Shown here one piece after another: positions 16,316-24,220 of a stretch of 60,153 nt of DNA. This stretch comes from Rhodospirillaceae bacterium Spongia-Bin9 (GTDB taxonomy: Bacteria; Pseudomonadota; Alphaproteobacteria; Bin65). Within the stretch, counting starts at the first letter, position 1. Each line of letters begins with the position of its first letter. The notes under the pieces were generated by a model that saw nothing but the letters and a program-made list of their open reading frames with translations, was not told the origin of the DNA and did not search any database. Where the stretch lies: assembly GCA_900197615.1 (NCBI GenBank), contig FZLR01000006.1, forward strand, positions 1 to 60,153, in the 5' to 3' direction. The position numbers were made by a program, and so were the translations under genes.

Positions 16316-17269
16316 TCATTGCGTGCGCGTCGCGCCGCCGCGGAGACCGATCGGCCCATCCGTATTCCCGACCCTCTCAGCAGGTTCTTCGGTCTTTGCG
16401 GCGCCGGCAGGTTCTTTTGCCGCTTCGGGGCAGTCCTTGTCGGTGCACGGCGCCGGCTTCTTCGGCCAGAGGCGATCGCGCCATGGATCGGGTTCCGCCA
16501 TGATCAGGGTCCAGAAATGCTTGATCGGTATGCCGCGGTGCGGCGGATTCGGGTTGTAGTCGTAGGCGATCCCGACTTCGGTCATTCCGGTCAGCGTCAT
16601 CTGCATCAGATGGCGGGTGCTGCCGGTCCATTGCTGCATGGTGGCTTCCGCCGTCGCCCGGCCGCCGGCCAGGTTCTCGGCGACCCTCCTCCAGGTGTAG
16701 CCTTCGTCCCAGACCCGGTCGCCGAGCTGCGAACAGTCCGTGCCGGTATGCTGCATCAGGGCATGGCGGGCGATATCGAGATTGTGCCGCTTCGCCGCCA
16801 CCATCAGCCGGGTTTCCAGCTTCATGGTGGTATGGCCGCGCCGAGAGCGCACCCGGTTGATCAGGTAGAGCATCCGCAGAACCTTGGCGTCGACCAGTTG
16901 CGGAAAGGCTTCGTCGGCGAGGCGCGCCGCTTCCTCGCGGCCCGGGCGGTCCGGACCGCGCTTGTATTCCTCGGTATAGACATAGCGGTCGGGGTCGTAG
17001 GGCCGCGGAATCTGGTCGGCGCCATGATATTTCCAGGCCTTGCATGCCAGGCGGTCGATTGCCGGCGTCGGCTCGTTCCTGCGCGATTTGCTCCGGCGCG
17101 GCGCTTCGGTGCGCAGCCGCGGTTTGGCCCGCACGAAATTGTCCCGGTCCGGCGCCGGCCGTCCGGCCTTCTGCGTACGTTCGGCGGCGACAGGAGTCGA
17201 AGCGGCGGACAGGGCGGTCAGCGCCGCCGCAATCGCCAGAACCCCGGCGGCAGGACGGCAGGGTATCAT
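16316..17269 (-). CDS. Exported CAP-domain protein, copy 2
   Basis: 317 residues, ATG at 17269, overlapping the mrp stop by 4 nt. A Sec signal peptide covers about residues 1-29 (ending PVAA). A basic Arg/Lys/Pro-rich segment follows (about 30-75). The CAP domain spans about 125-260, with LINRVRSRRGHTTM in the first helix, the His-containing HALMQHTGTDCSQLGDRV, the ENLAGG motif, and HFWTLIMAEP as last strand. A low-complexity Pro/Ala/Glu tail ends the protein. Expected to be periplasmic or secreted. Translational overlap with mrp suggests one transcript, mrp-CAP2-CAP1, perhaps by chance adjacency rather than shared function. Confidence 0.8.
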   Translation of the reverse strand: MIPCRPAAGVLAIAAALTALSAASTPVAAERTQKAGRPAPDRDNFVRAKPRLRTEAPRRSKSRRNEPTPAIDRLACKAWKYHGADQIPRPYDPDRYVYTEEYKRGPDRPGREEAARLADEAFPQLVDAKVLRMLYLINRVRSRRGHTTMKLETRLMVAAKRHNLDIARHALMQHTGTDCSQLGDRVWDEGYTWRRVAENLAGGRATAEATMQQWTGSTRHLMQMTLTGMTEVGIAYDYNPNPPHRGIPIKHFWTLIMAEPDPWRDRLWPKKPAPCTDKDCPEAAKEPAGAAKTEEPAERVGNTDGPIGLRGGATRTQ

Positions 17270-18408
17270 CGGATGACGATCTTCGGCGCCGGCTTAGGGC
17301 CCTCCGCGCCGGCGTCGAGCCGGTCGAGAACCTGCATGGCGATCTCGCGATAAGCCGCGGCGTGGGGGCCGTCAGGCTCGGCGGCGACGATCGGCCGTCC
17401 GCCGTCCGAGGTTTCCCGGATCGCAATGTCGAGGGGGATTTCGCCCAGGAAGGGAACGCCGAGCCGCTCCGCCTCGCGCCGTGCGCCGCCGTGCGAGAAG
17501 ATATCGCTGCGCTCGCCGCAATGCGGGCACTGGAAATAGCTCATATTCTCGACGATGCCGAGCACCGGGACATCGACCTTGCGGAACATGTTCAGCCCCT
17601 TGCGCGCGTCGAGCAGCGCGATGTCCTGGGGCGTCGAGACGATGACCGCGCCGGCGAGCTTCGCCGTCTGGGCGAGCGTGAGCTGCGCGTCGCCGGTGCC
17701 GGGCGGCATATCGACGACCAGCACGTCGAGCGGCCCCCAGTCGACATCCTGCAGGAGCTGCTGGAGCGCGCTCATGACCATAGGCCCTCGCCAGATCATG
17801 GGCGTTTCCTCGTCGACCAGGAAACCCATGCTCATCAGCTTCACGCCGTGGCCGTTCATCGGATCCAGCACCTTGCCGTCCGCCGTCGTCGGCTTGCCGC
17901 GGACTCCCATCATGCGCGGCATCGAGGGGCCGTAGATGTCGGCGTCGAGCAGGCCGGTCCGGGCGCCCTCGGCCATCAGGGCCAGCGCCAGGTTGGCCGC
18001 CGTCGTCGATTTGCCGACGCCGCCCTTGCCCGATGCGACGGCGACGATCGACCCGATCCGGTCCGCCCCGCTCCTCTTGGGCGCCGCGGCGCTTGCGGCG
18101 GCGTCGCCGGCAGGGGCGTTTGCAGCCGGAGCCCGCCCCGCACCTGCGCCGCCGCCCGCGCTATGGGCGGTTAGCACTGCGGTGACAGAGGTGACGCCGT
18201 CCAGCGCGAAGACCGCCTGCTCCGCCGCCTTGCGCAACGGTTCGGCGGCAGCGCCGCGCTCCGCCGCCACCTCGATGGAGAATCCGACATTGCCGTCCTT
18301 GATCGTAAGGCCGCCGATCATGCCGAGGGACACCAGATCCCTGCCCTTTTCGGGGTCGCGCACCCGGCGCAGCGCCTCCAGGATCCGTTCTTCGGTGATC
18401 GTCGCCAT
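17266..18408 (-). CDS. apbC: Mrp/ApbC iron-sulfur cluster carrier ATPase
   Basis: 380 residues, ATG at 18408. The N-terminal MIP18/DUF59 domain covers residues 1-85. After an Ala/Gly-rich linker (85-115) the P-loop ATPase domain shows the deviant Walker A SGKGGVGKST (126-135). The cluster-binding pair is CPHC (C293, C296). Mrp/ApbC proteins assemble and transfer 4Fe-4S clusters to apo-enzymes in the cytoplasm. Length and domain order match alphaproteobacterial Mrp. It is divergent from hflK, and a heat-shock-like promoter for the other strand overlaps its start codon. Confidence 0.95.
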   Translation of the reverse strand: MATITEERILEALRRVRDPEKGRDLVSLGMIGGLTIKDGNVGFSIEVAAERGAAAEPLRKAAEQAVFALDGVTSVTAVLTAHSAGGGAGAGRAPAANAPAGDAAASAAAPKRSGADRIGSIVAVASGKGGVGKSTTAANLALALMAEGARTGLLDADIYGPSMPRMMGVRGKPTTADGKVLDPMNGHGVKLMSMGFLVDEETPMIWRGPMVMSALQQLLQDVDWGPLDVLVVDMPPGTGDAQLTLAQTAKLAGAVIVSTPQDIALLDARKGLNMFRKVDVPVLGIVENMSYFQCPHCGERSDIFSHGGARREAERLGVPFLGEIPLDIAIRETSDGGRPIVAAEPDGPHAAAYREIAMQVLDRLDAGAEGPKPAPKIVIR

Positions 18409-18409
18409 G

Positions 18410-18437
18410 CTTGAATTCTCCGCGTTGCGCCCGATAT
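18410..18437 (+). promoter_or_regulatory. Sigma-32-like (heat-shock) promoter upstream of hflK
   Basis: CTTGAA (18410-18415), a 14-nt spacer and CCCGATAT (18430-18437) match the RpoH pattern CTTGAA-N11-16-CCCCATNT with a single mismatch. It points at hflK, 272 nt downstream, and overlaps the first codon of mrp. In Escherichia coli the hfl locus is partly heat-shock controlled, which makes the match meaningful, but it is a motif match only. Confidence 0.45.
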
Positions 18438-18708
18438 CCCGAAGAGCGGGTCGTCGGCGTCGAGGTCCGGCGTTGAACTAGACCCGACGCTGGAAGCGAT
18501 CCAGCGCGGCGTGCCCGGCTGCGCCTCTTCGCAGCAGTCCGGGCGTCGGAGGCCGGTGCGCATTGCCGCCGGACACCGGCGTCGCTATGTACCGGCGACC
18601 GGGAGAATACCGCAAATCGCCAATGAAGCAGTGCGGGAAGCGGGACGAAATACACCATCGCAGCGCGCGATAGACCCTCAACGGGGCCATATCAGGGACG
18701 GCGAACAG
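18438..18708. other. Long leader between mrp and hflK
   Basis: About 270 nt with no credible gene on either strand. The frame of hflK stays open back to 18511, but the predicted peptide is arginine-rich noise without homology. If the heat-shock-like promoter is used, this is an unusually long 5' untranslated region. Confidence 0.5.
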
Positions 18709-19971
18709 ATGCCTTGGAAAAACCAGAGCGGCGGCTCAGGCGGCGGCGGGCCGTGGGGCGGTAACGGCGGCGGCGGGGGGCCGTGGGGCAGCGGACCCGG
18801 CAATCAGGGCGGAAGGCGCGGCGGCGGCCGGGGCGGCGGCCGAGGCCAGCCGCCGAATTTCGAGGACATGATCCGGCGCGGCCAGGACGGTGTGCGCAGG
18901 GTGATGCCCGGCGGAGTCGGCTCGCCCAAGGGCCTTGGGCTGATCGCTCTGCTGGTCATCGCGATCTGGATGGCGACCGGATTCTACCGCGTCGATCCGA
19001 AGGAGGCCGGCGTCGAACTGGTGTTCGGCGAAGTGGTCCACGTCTCGGCCCAGGGGCTGCACTGGAACTGGCCGTCGCCGATCGGCGAGACCGAGAAGCC
19101 CAAGATCACCGAAATTTCCAAGACCAATGTCGGTTTCGTCCAGCTTGGCGATTCGCGCCGGACGGAAGAGCAGGAAAGCCTGATGCTGACCGGCGACGAG
19201 AATATCGTCGACATCAAGGTTGTGGTGCACTGGCGCATCGACGCCCGGCCGGTGACCCGCAAGGTCGACGGCAGCGACGTGACGACCCAGCCGGGCATCC
19301 GCGACTTTCTGTTCAACATCCGCAACCCGGAGAAGACGCTCAAGGACGCGACCGAGAGCGCGATCCGCGAAATCGTCGGCAAGACGCCGTTCGAGGAAAT
19401 CCGCACCGAAGGCCGGCTGAAGATCGAGGGCGACGCAAAACTGCTTATCCAGGGCATCCTCAACGAATACGGCGCCGGCATCGAGGTGGCCCGTGTCCAG
19501 CTCCTGGGCGCCGATCCGCCGGACAAGGTGCTCCCTGCCTTCCGCGACGTGCAGGCGGCCCGCGCCGACCGGGACAAGTTGATCAACGAGGCGACTGCTT
19601 ACCAGAAGCGGATCCTGGAACGGGCGAACGGCCGGGCCGACCAGGTGACCCGGGCGGCGGAAGCCTTCAAGCAGGAACGCATCCAGATCGCCCAGGGCGA
19701 GACCAGCCGCTTCCTCGCGCTGTTGCACGAGTATGAAGCGTCGAAGGACATCACCCGCAAGCGCATCTACATCTCCACGATGCAGAATATCCTCAAGAGT
19801 ATGGAAAAGATCATCGTGGACCAGTCCGGTGGCCAGGGCGTCGTGCCCTACCTGCCGCTCGACGAACTGATCAAGCAGCGCGGCACGGCCAGGAACGAGG
19901 ACGGCGACGCGACACCCGGAACGGGCGCGACGGTCGGCCGGCCGGAAGCCGACGCCAGCAGGAGCCAGTAA
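18709..19971 (+). CDS. hflK: HflK, FtsH protease modulator subunit
   Basis: 420 residues from the ATG at 18709. The N-terminus is a cytoplasmic Gly-rich segment (GGGGPWGGNGGGGG and similar, residues 5-45), usual for HflK. One membrane helix follows (about 82-100, LGLIALLVIAIWMATGFY) and then an SPFH/band-7 domain (about 105-330). HflK and HflC form a periplasm-facing cage around the membrane protease FtsH and limit its activity. The hflC ATG is 1 nt after the stop. Confidence 0.96.
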   Translation: MPWKNQSGGSGGGGPWGGNGGGGGPWGSGPGNQGGRRGGGRGGGRGQPPNFEDMIRRGQDGVRRVMPGGVGSPKGLGLIALLVIAIWMATGFYRVDPKEAGVELVFGEVVHVSAQGLHWNWPSPIGETEKPKITEISKTNVGFVQLGDSRRTEEQESLMLTGDENIVDIKVVVHWRIDARPVTRKVDGSDVTTQPGIRDFLFNIRNPEKTLKDATESAIREIVGKTPFEEIRTEGRLKIEGDAKLLIQGILNEYGAGIEVARVQLLGADPPDKVLPAFRDVQAARADRDKLINEATAYQKRILERANGRADQVTRAAEAFKQERIQIAQGETSRFLALLHEYEASKDITRKRIYISTMQNILKSMEKIIVDQSGGQGVVPYLPLDELIKQRGTARNEDGDATPGTGATVGRPEADASRSQ

Positions 19972-19972
19972 C

Positions 19973-20863
19973 ATGACCCGGACCCGTATTGCCCTGATCG
20001 CCTTCCTGGTCGTTATCGGCATCCTCGGCTACTCGGCCGTCTATACCGTTCACGAGCGCGACCAGGTGCTCGTGCTGCAATTCGGCAAGGTCGTGCGCCA
20101 GGACAGCGATCCCGGCCTGCACTTCAAATTGCCGTTCATCCAGAACATCCAGTATTTCGACCGGCGCGTTCTGGACCTGGACGATGCGCCGGCCGAAATG
20201 CCGACCAGCGACCAGAAGCAGACCATTGTCGACACCATCGCGCGCTACCGGATCGTGAACCCGCTGAAATTTTTCCAGGCGGCCCGGGCCGTGGCGGTCT
20301 TCGAACAGCAGTTGGGCGACATCGTGAGCTCGACGACGCGGGCGGTTTTCGCCCGGGTACCGCTGTCGGAATTGCTGACGGCCAAGCGCGCAGAAATCAT
20401 GCGCGATATCGCAAACCGCGTGAGCACGGCGGTGGAAAGCCGCTATGGCGTCGACCTGATCGACGTGCGGGTCAAGCGCCTCGACCTGCCGCCGCAGAAC
20501 AGCGAACGGATCCTGCAGCGGATGGAATCCCAGCGGCGTCAGGAAGCGACCGGCATCCGGGCCAACGGCGAGCGTGAGTCGGCGCGCATCAGGGCCGATG
20601 CCGACCGGGATTCCCGGATCACCGTCGCCAAGGCCGAGCGCCGGTCCCAGGAATTGCGCGGCGAGGGCGAGGGCAAGGCGCAGGAGATCTACAACAAGGC
20701 CTACGGCCGGGACGGCAGCTTCTTCGAATTCTGGATTTCCATGAACGCGCTGCGCGATTCGCTCGGCGCGGAAAACACGCGCTATATCGGCCCGGCCTCG
20801 GGCGGGTTCTTCAAATATTTCGGCAACATGAACGGCGAGAAGGCCGCCGGGGAAAAGAAATAG
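19973..20863 (+). CDS. hflC: HflC, FtsH protease modulator subunit
   Basis: 296 residues. An N-terminal membrane helix (about 5-25) with the VHERDQVLVLQFGK motif is followed by a band-7 domain and a Lys/Arg/Glu-rich helical region (about 185-240, ERESARIRADADRD). The C-terminal part contains the FFEFWISMNALRDSL block common to HflC. Partner of HflK in the FtsH-regulating complex. A DUF2065 gene follows after 57 nt, as in many proteobacteria. The degP-type protease often found next is absent here. Confidence 0.96.
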   Translation: MTRTRIALIAFLVVIGILGYSAVYTVHERDQVLVLQFGKVVRQDSDPGLHFKLPFIQNIQYFDRRVLDLDDAPAEMPTSDQKQTIVDTIARYRIVNPLKFFQAARAVAVFEQQLGDIVSSTTRAVFARVPLSELLTAKRAEIMRDIANRVSTAVESRYGVDLIDVRVKRLDLPPQNSERILQRMESQRRQEATGIRANGERESARIRADADRDSRITVAKAERRSQELRGEGEGKAQEIYNKAYGRDGSFFEFWISMNALRDSLGAENTRYIGPASGGFFKYFGNMNGEKAAGEKK

Positions 20864-20920
20864 CCGCCACAGCCCTGCGGGACGGCGAGCCCGGCGACCG
20901 GGTCGGCGGGCGGAATTCCG

Positions 20921-21103
20921 GTGAAGGAACTGCTGCTGGCGATCTGTCTGGCCATGGTGCTTGAAGGCATGGTCTATGCCCTGTTCCCCAACGGGATGCG
21001 CCGCATGCTGAAGGCTTTCCTCGAAACTCCCGAAGGCACGATCCGCCTGACCGGGCTGGCCGTCGCGGCCATCGGTCTGGGCCTGATCTGGCTGATTCGC
21101 TGA
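20921..21103 (+). CDS. DUF2065 small membrane protein
   Basis: 60 residues from a GTG start. Two hydrophobic helices (about 3-20 and 43-59) flank a short basic loop, with FPNGMRRMLKAFLETPE matching the family core. DUF2065 genes commonly follow hflKC; the role is unknown but probably tied to the membrane protease complex. The length is the normal family length. It is convergent with the SDR gene, with 46 nt between stops. Confidence 0.85.
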   Translation: MKELLLAICLAMVLEGMVYALFPNGMRRMLKAFLETPEGTIRLTGLAVAAIGLGLIWLIR

Positions 21104-21149
21104 AGTCCCGCCCGGTGGCCGGCCGTTCCGTGAAAATCCCGGCTCTGTC

Positions 21150-21935
21150 CTATCCCGCCGTGTAGCCGCCGTCCGCATACAGGATGTGGCCGGTGTAAAA
21201 GTCCGACGCCCGCGATGCGAGGAACAGCAGCGGGCCGGCCAGATCCTCCGGTTCGCCCAGACGGCCCTTCGGCACCCGGGTGAGGAAGCCGTCGCGGACC
21301 GCGACGGCCTCCGGCGCGTCCTCGAACATCCAGGTTGTCAGCGGCGAGCGGAAGACGGTCGGCGCGATGGCGTTTACCGTGATTCCCGTCGGGCCCAGTT
21401 CGCAGCCCAGCGCCTTGACGATCCCGTCGACCGCCGCCTTGGACGCGCAATAGGCGGTGTAGCCGGCGGGGTGGCCGAGCAGCCCGCGCGCCGACGAGAC
21501 GAGGACGATCTTGCCGCCGCCGCCCTGAGTCTTCATCTGCCGTGTCGCGGCGCGGGCCAGCAGCCAGGACTGGGTCACGTTGGCATCCATGACGCCGGTG
21601 AAGGTATCGGGCGCCATCTCCTCGATCTTCGCCACCTTGTTCATGCCCGAGGCCACGACCAGGATGTCGAGGCGGCCGTGCGCCTCGACGGCTTTGCCGA
21701 CGATGCTGTCGACGCGTTCCTCCGAATCCGGGCGTGCGTTCGCCGTGGCGACTGCGGCGCCGAGCTCCCGGCACTCCGCGGCGACCGCGTCCAGCGCCGC
21801 GGCATTGCCGGCGGCCAGCGTCAGCCGGCATCCGGCCTCGGCCAGCGCCCGCGCGGCTACCGCCCCGAAAGCGCCGGACGCGCCGGCGATCAGCGCCGAC
21901 TTTCCGGCCACATCGAAGATTTCCGACGGTTTCAT
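21150..21935 (-). CDS. SDR-family oxidoreductase
   Basis: 261 residues, ATG at 21935. The Rossmann motif is GASGAFG (18-24) and the catalytic Ser-Tyr-Lys is seen as VSS (146-148) and YCASK (Y162, K166). The C-terminus ending ILYADGGYTAG is typical of classical SDRs that oxidise or reduce alcohols with NAD(P). Its ATG overlaps the cupin stop by 4 nt, so it is the third gene of a cyclase-cupin-SDR operon. The substrate is unknown, presumably the product of the cyclase-family hydrolase. Confidence 0.92.
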   Translation of the reverse strand: MKPSEIFDVAGKSALIAGASGAFGAVAARALAEAGCRLTLAAGNAAALDAVAAECRELGAAVATANARPDSEERVDSIVGKAVEAHGRLDILVVASGMNKVAKIEEMAPDTFTGVMDANVTQSWLLARAATRQMKTQGGGGKIVLVSSARGLLGHPAGYTAYCASKAAVDGIVKALGCELGPTGITVNAIAPTVFRSPLTTWMFEDAPEAVAVRDGFLTRVPKGRLGEPEDLAGPLLFLASRASDFYTGHILYADGGYTAG

Positions 21936-22279
21936 GGTGCGCTGTCCGGATAGGGGATCACCACCAGCATCTTGCAGGTGTGGTTGGATCGGTTCTCGAT
22001 CTTGCGCACCTCGCCGGGTGCGACGGTGCAGGAGTCGTAGGGACGCAGGACCGTCTCTTCGTTATCGACGATCACCGTCATCTCGCCATCGAGCACCACA
22101 TAGATCTTTTCGAACGGCGTGGCGTCGGGCCCGGCGCCGCCGCCGGGCAGGAACTGGGAAAAGCCGACCCACTGGTTTTCCGGGCCGCCGTCCTCGAAAC
22201 CCTGAAGCCGCAGCCCGACGACGCCCCAGTGGTTCGGCGCCTCGTAGACTTCGGCATCCTCGAAGCGTTTGACGAGCAT
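21932..22279 (-). CDS. Small cupin-domain protein
   Basis: 115 residues from the ATG at 22279, whose first base pair overlaps the cyclase stop. A single cupin barrel is visible, with FEKIYVVLDGEMTV and a second motif around VAPGEVRKIENRSNHTC. The metal-binding histidines of motif 1 are not obvious, so metal binding is uncertain. Members serve as sugar or acid isomerases, dioxygenases or sensors. It is translationally coupled on both sides. Confidence 0.85.
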   Translation of the reverse strand: MLVKRFEDAEVYEAPNHWGVVGLRLQGFEDGGPENQWVGFSQFLPGGGAGPDATPFEKIYVVLDGEMTVIVDNEETVLRPYDSCTVAPGEVRKIENRSNHTCKMLVVIPYPDSAP

Positions 22280-23124
22280 CAGGACGCCTCCCCCGTTTCG
22301 ATCCGGTAATTGCCGGACCGATCGACCATCGCCACCAGCCGGACGATGCAGCCGTCTCCCTTCATCCAGCGCCACGGAAAGGCCGCGAAGGTGACGCGCA
22401 TGCCTGTCACCTTGTCGATTTCGCCGCCGACATTCTCTATCCCGCAGATACCCTGGGAGAGAATTGCGCGGTGGCACGGCTCCCAATGCGGAAAATCGTC
22501 GAGGACCTTGCGGCCGGTCTCTTCTTCGTATTCGCGGATGACATGGGGCATCAGCCCGTTCGGCCAGCCCGGACCGTGCGGCGCGATCGCCGTCCCGAGG
22601 GGATGGTCCAGCGCCTGAGTGTCGGTGCCGACCATTTTGACCTTTTTGGCCGCGAACCACTCGCCGGCCTCCTTGTAGAAGCCGGGGGAGTAAGCATAGT
22701 AGGTCTGGTTGTCGCCGTAATGCCGATGCCAGCCGGTGTTGACGATGACGATGTCGCCCTCGCGGATCGCCGGCGTCGCCTTCTCCAGATCGTCTGCGGT
22801 GATCACCTCCCAGCGGTCCTTGGGAATCGACACCACGACGCCGGTGCCGAAGAAGTGGGGCAGGGGCACCTCGTCCATGAAGGCCGTGCCTTCGACGACG
22901 TGGCCGGGCGCATCGATATGCGTTCCCGAATGCATCACAGTGGTGATGCGCTGGGTCAGCACGCCGGATTTGGCCATGCTGTGCAGGCGCTCGATCTTGA
23001 CATCCTCGAAATAGGGCCAGCAGGGCTGGCCGAGGCCCCAGCGATGGCTCAGGTCGTAGAACTCCAGCCCCATGTCGTTGTCGAGGTTTTCCTGGTAGTC
23101 GGCTCCCCGTATCGTGACGGTCAT
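22279..23124 (-). CDS. Cyclase family protein (kynurenine formamidase-like metal hydrolase)
   Basis: 281 residues from the ATG at 23124, behind AGGGAGA; the frame extends 37 codons further but that would cover the operator. The signature metal motif HxGTHxDxPxH is present as HSGTHIDAPGH (H65, T68, H69, D71, H75). The family includes bacterial kynurenine formamidase and isatin hydrolase, which open amides or lactams. At 281 residues it is longer than KynB (about 210). First gene of the operon with cupin and SDR; the divergent IclR regulator probably controls it. Confidence 0.9.
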   Translation of the reverse strand: MTVTIRGADYQENLDNDMGLEFYDLSHRWGLGQPCWPYFEDVKIERLHSMAKSGVLTQRITTVMHSGTHIDAPGHVVEGTAFMDEVPLPHFFGTGVVVSIPKDRWEVITADDLEKATPAIREGDIVIVNTGWHRHYGDNQTYYAYSPGFYKEAGEWFAAKKVKMVGTDTQALDHPLGTAIAPHGPGWPNGLMPHVIREYEEETGRKVLDDFPHWEPCHRAILSQGICGIENVGGEIDKVTGMRVTFAAFPWRWMKGDGCIVRLVAMVDRSGNYRIETGEAS

Positions 23125-23151
23125 GTTGCGGTCTCCCTGATCGGTAGCAAA

Positions 23152-23170
23152 TGTATCGTATTTCGATACA
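23152..23170. promoter_or_regulatory. Palindromic IclR operator candidate, site 1
   Basis: TGTATCG-TATTT-CGATACA is a perfect 7-5-7 palindrome in the divergent spacer between the cyclase operon and iclR-type gene. It lies 28 nt from the cyclase ATG, overlapping where its promoter should be. The size and symmetry suit IclR-family dimers. Confidence 0.7.
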
Positions 23171-23176
23171 GATGTA

Positions 23177-23208
23177 TTGACTATGATGCAGTACATATGT
23201 ATCGTATT
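23177..23208 (+). promoter_or_regulatory. Promoter for the IclR gene with second operator half-sites
   Basis: TTGACT (23177-23182), a 17-nt spacer and TATCGT (23200-23205) form a plausible sigma-70 promoter toward 23244. The -10 region overlaps a second copy of ATGTATCGTATT (23197-23208), also found at 23151-23162 in site 1, and the palindrome TACATATGTA (23192-23201). Binding here would explain autorepression. Confidence 0.55.
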
Positions 23209-23243
23209 GCGGTCAAGAAGAAATACACGCCGCAAGGACAGCG

Positions 23244-23996
23244 ATGGAAAATCAGGGCATCCAGGTTCTCTCCCGCGCCGCGGAAATTTTACGCGCGCTC
23301 AAGGCGGACAACCGGGGCTTGAGCCTCGGCCGCATCGCCGGGCGGGTCGGCCTGCCGCGCTCGACGGTCCAGCGCATCGTCAACGCGCTGATCGCCGAAC
23401 GGCTCGTCGTGCCGGGTGCCGGCGCCGGCGGATATCAGCTCGGACCGGAAATCCTCGCGCTGGCCCAGGCCGCCCGCCGCGATGTCGCCGGCACGCTTCG
23501 CCCGCTGATCGAGGCGCTCGCCCGCGATACCGGGGAGACCGTCGATCTGGCGCTGTTCCGCGATGGCGGCATGGTCTTCATCGATCAGGCGGTCGGCACC
23601 CAGCGGTTGAGGACCGTCTCCGCCATCGGCGAGACCTTTCCGCTGACCGTTACGGCAAACGGCAAGGCCGCCTTGACCTGGCTCGACGAGGGCGAAGTGG
23701 CGCGCATCGCCGCCGACGAAGACCGCAGGCTGAACACCGGCAGGACGCCGGTCGATCTGAAATTCGAGATCGAAGCCATCCGCACATCCGGCTATGCGCT
23801 CGACCTCGACGAGCACACGGCGGATATTTCGGCGGCAGGGATTGCCTTCAGGGTGCGCGGCGCCATCTACGCAATTTCGCTTCCGGCTCCATCGCAAAGG
23901 TTCAGCGTCCGACGGGAAGCGCTGGTGGAGAAACTGCTCGCGGTCAGGGTAGAGATCGCCCGGCTGCTGCCGGACGCGGAAATCCAGGGCGGCTAG
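23244..23996 (+). CDS. IclR-family transcriptional regulator
   Basis: 250 residues, ATG at 23244. The N-terminal winged helix-turn-helix (about residues 5-65, GLSLGRIAGRVGLPRSTVQRIVNAL) and the C-terminal GAF-like effector domain (about 75-245, with TVDLALFRDGGMVFIDQ and TANGKAAL) match IclR. These proteins usually sense an aromatic or aliphatic acid and control adjacent catabolic genes. Divergent from the cyclase-cupin-SDR operon with palindromic operators between them, so that operon is its likely target. Confidence 0.93.
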   Translation: MENQGIQVLSRAAEILRALKADNRGLSLGRIAGRVGLPRSTVQRIVNALIAERLVVPGAGAGGYQLGPEILALAQAARRDVAGTLRPLIEALARDTGETVDLALFRDGGMVFIDQAVGTQRLRTVSAIGETFPLTVTANGKAALTWLDEGEVARIAADEDRRLNTGRTPVDLKFEIEAIRTSGYALDLDEHTADISAAGIAFRVRGAIYAISLPAPSQRFSVRREALVEKLLAVRVEIARLLPDAEIQGG

Positions 23997-24220
23997 GAAA
24001 TGCCGCAAACCCGCTTGCCTTGGGCCTCCAGCCAGTCCGTCGGCACGCCGCCGGCCGCTTGCGGTCTCTTGCGGGGGAATCCTGTTCGGCGAATACCCTG
24101 GATAACTGCCGTGAACCCGTTTTCATGGAATGCTGCGCCGTTCGGCACAGGCAAGACGCCGTTGGACGGACGCCCTCCGTGCCCCTATACCGCTCGGGTC
24201 AACACGGGGATTGTCGGGGG

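Noticed and set aside
18511-18708. N-terminal extension of HflK by 66 codons
   Set aside because: The extension is arginine-rich without homology, whereas the ATG at 18709 gives the standard Gly-rich HflK N-terminus.
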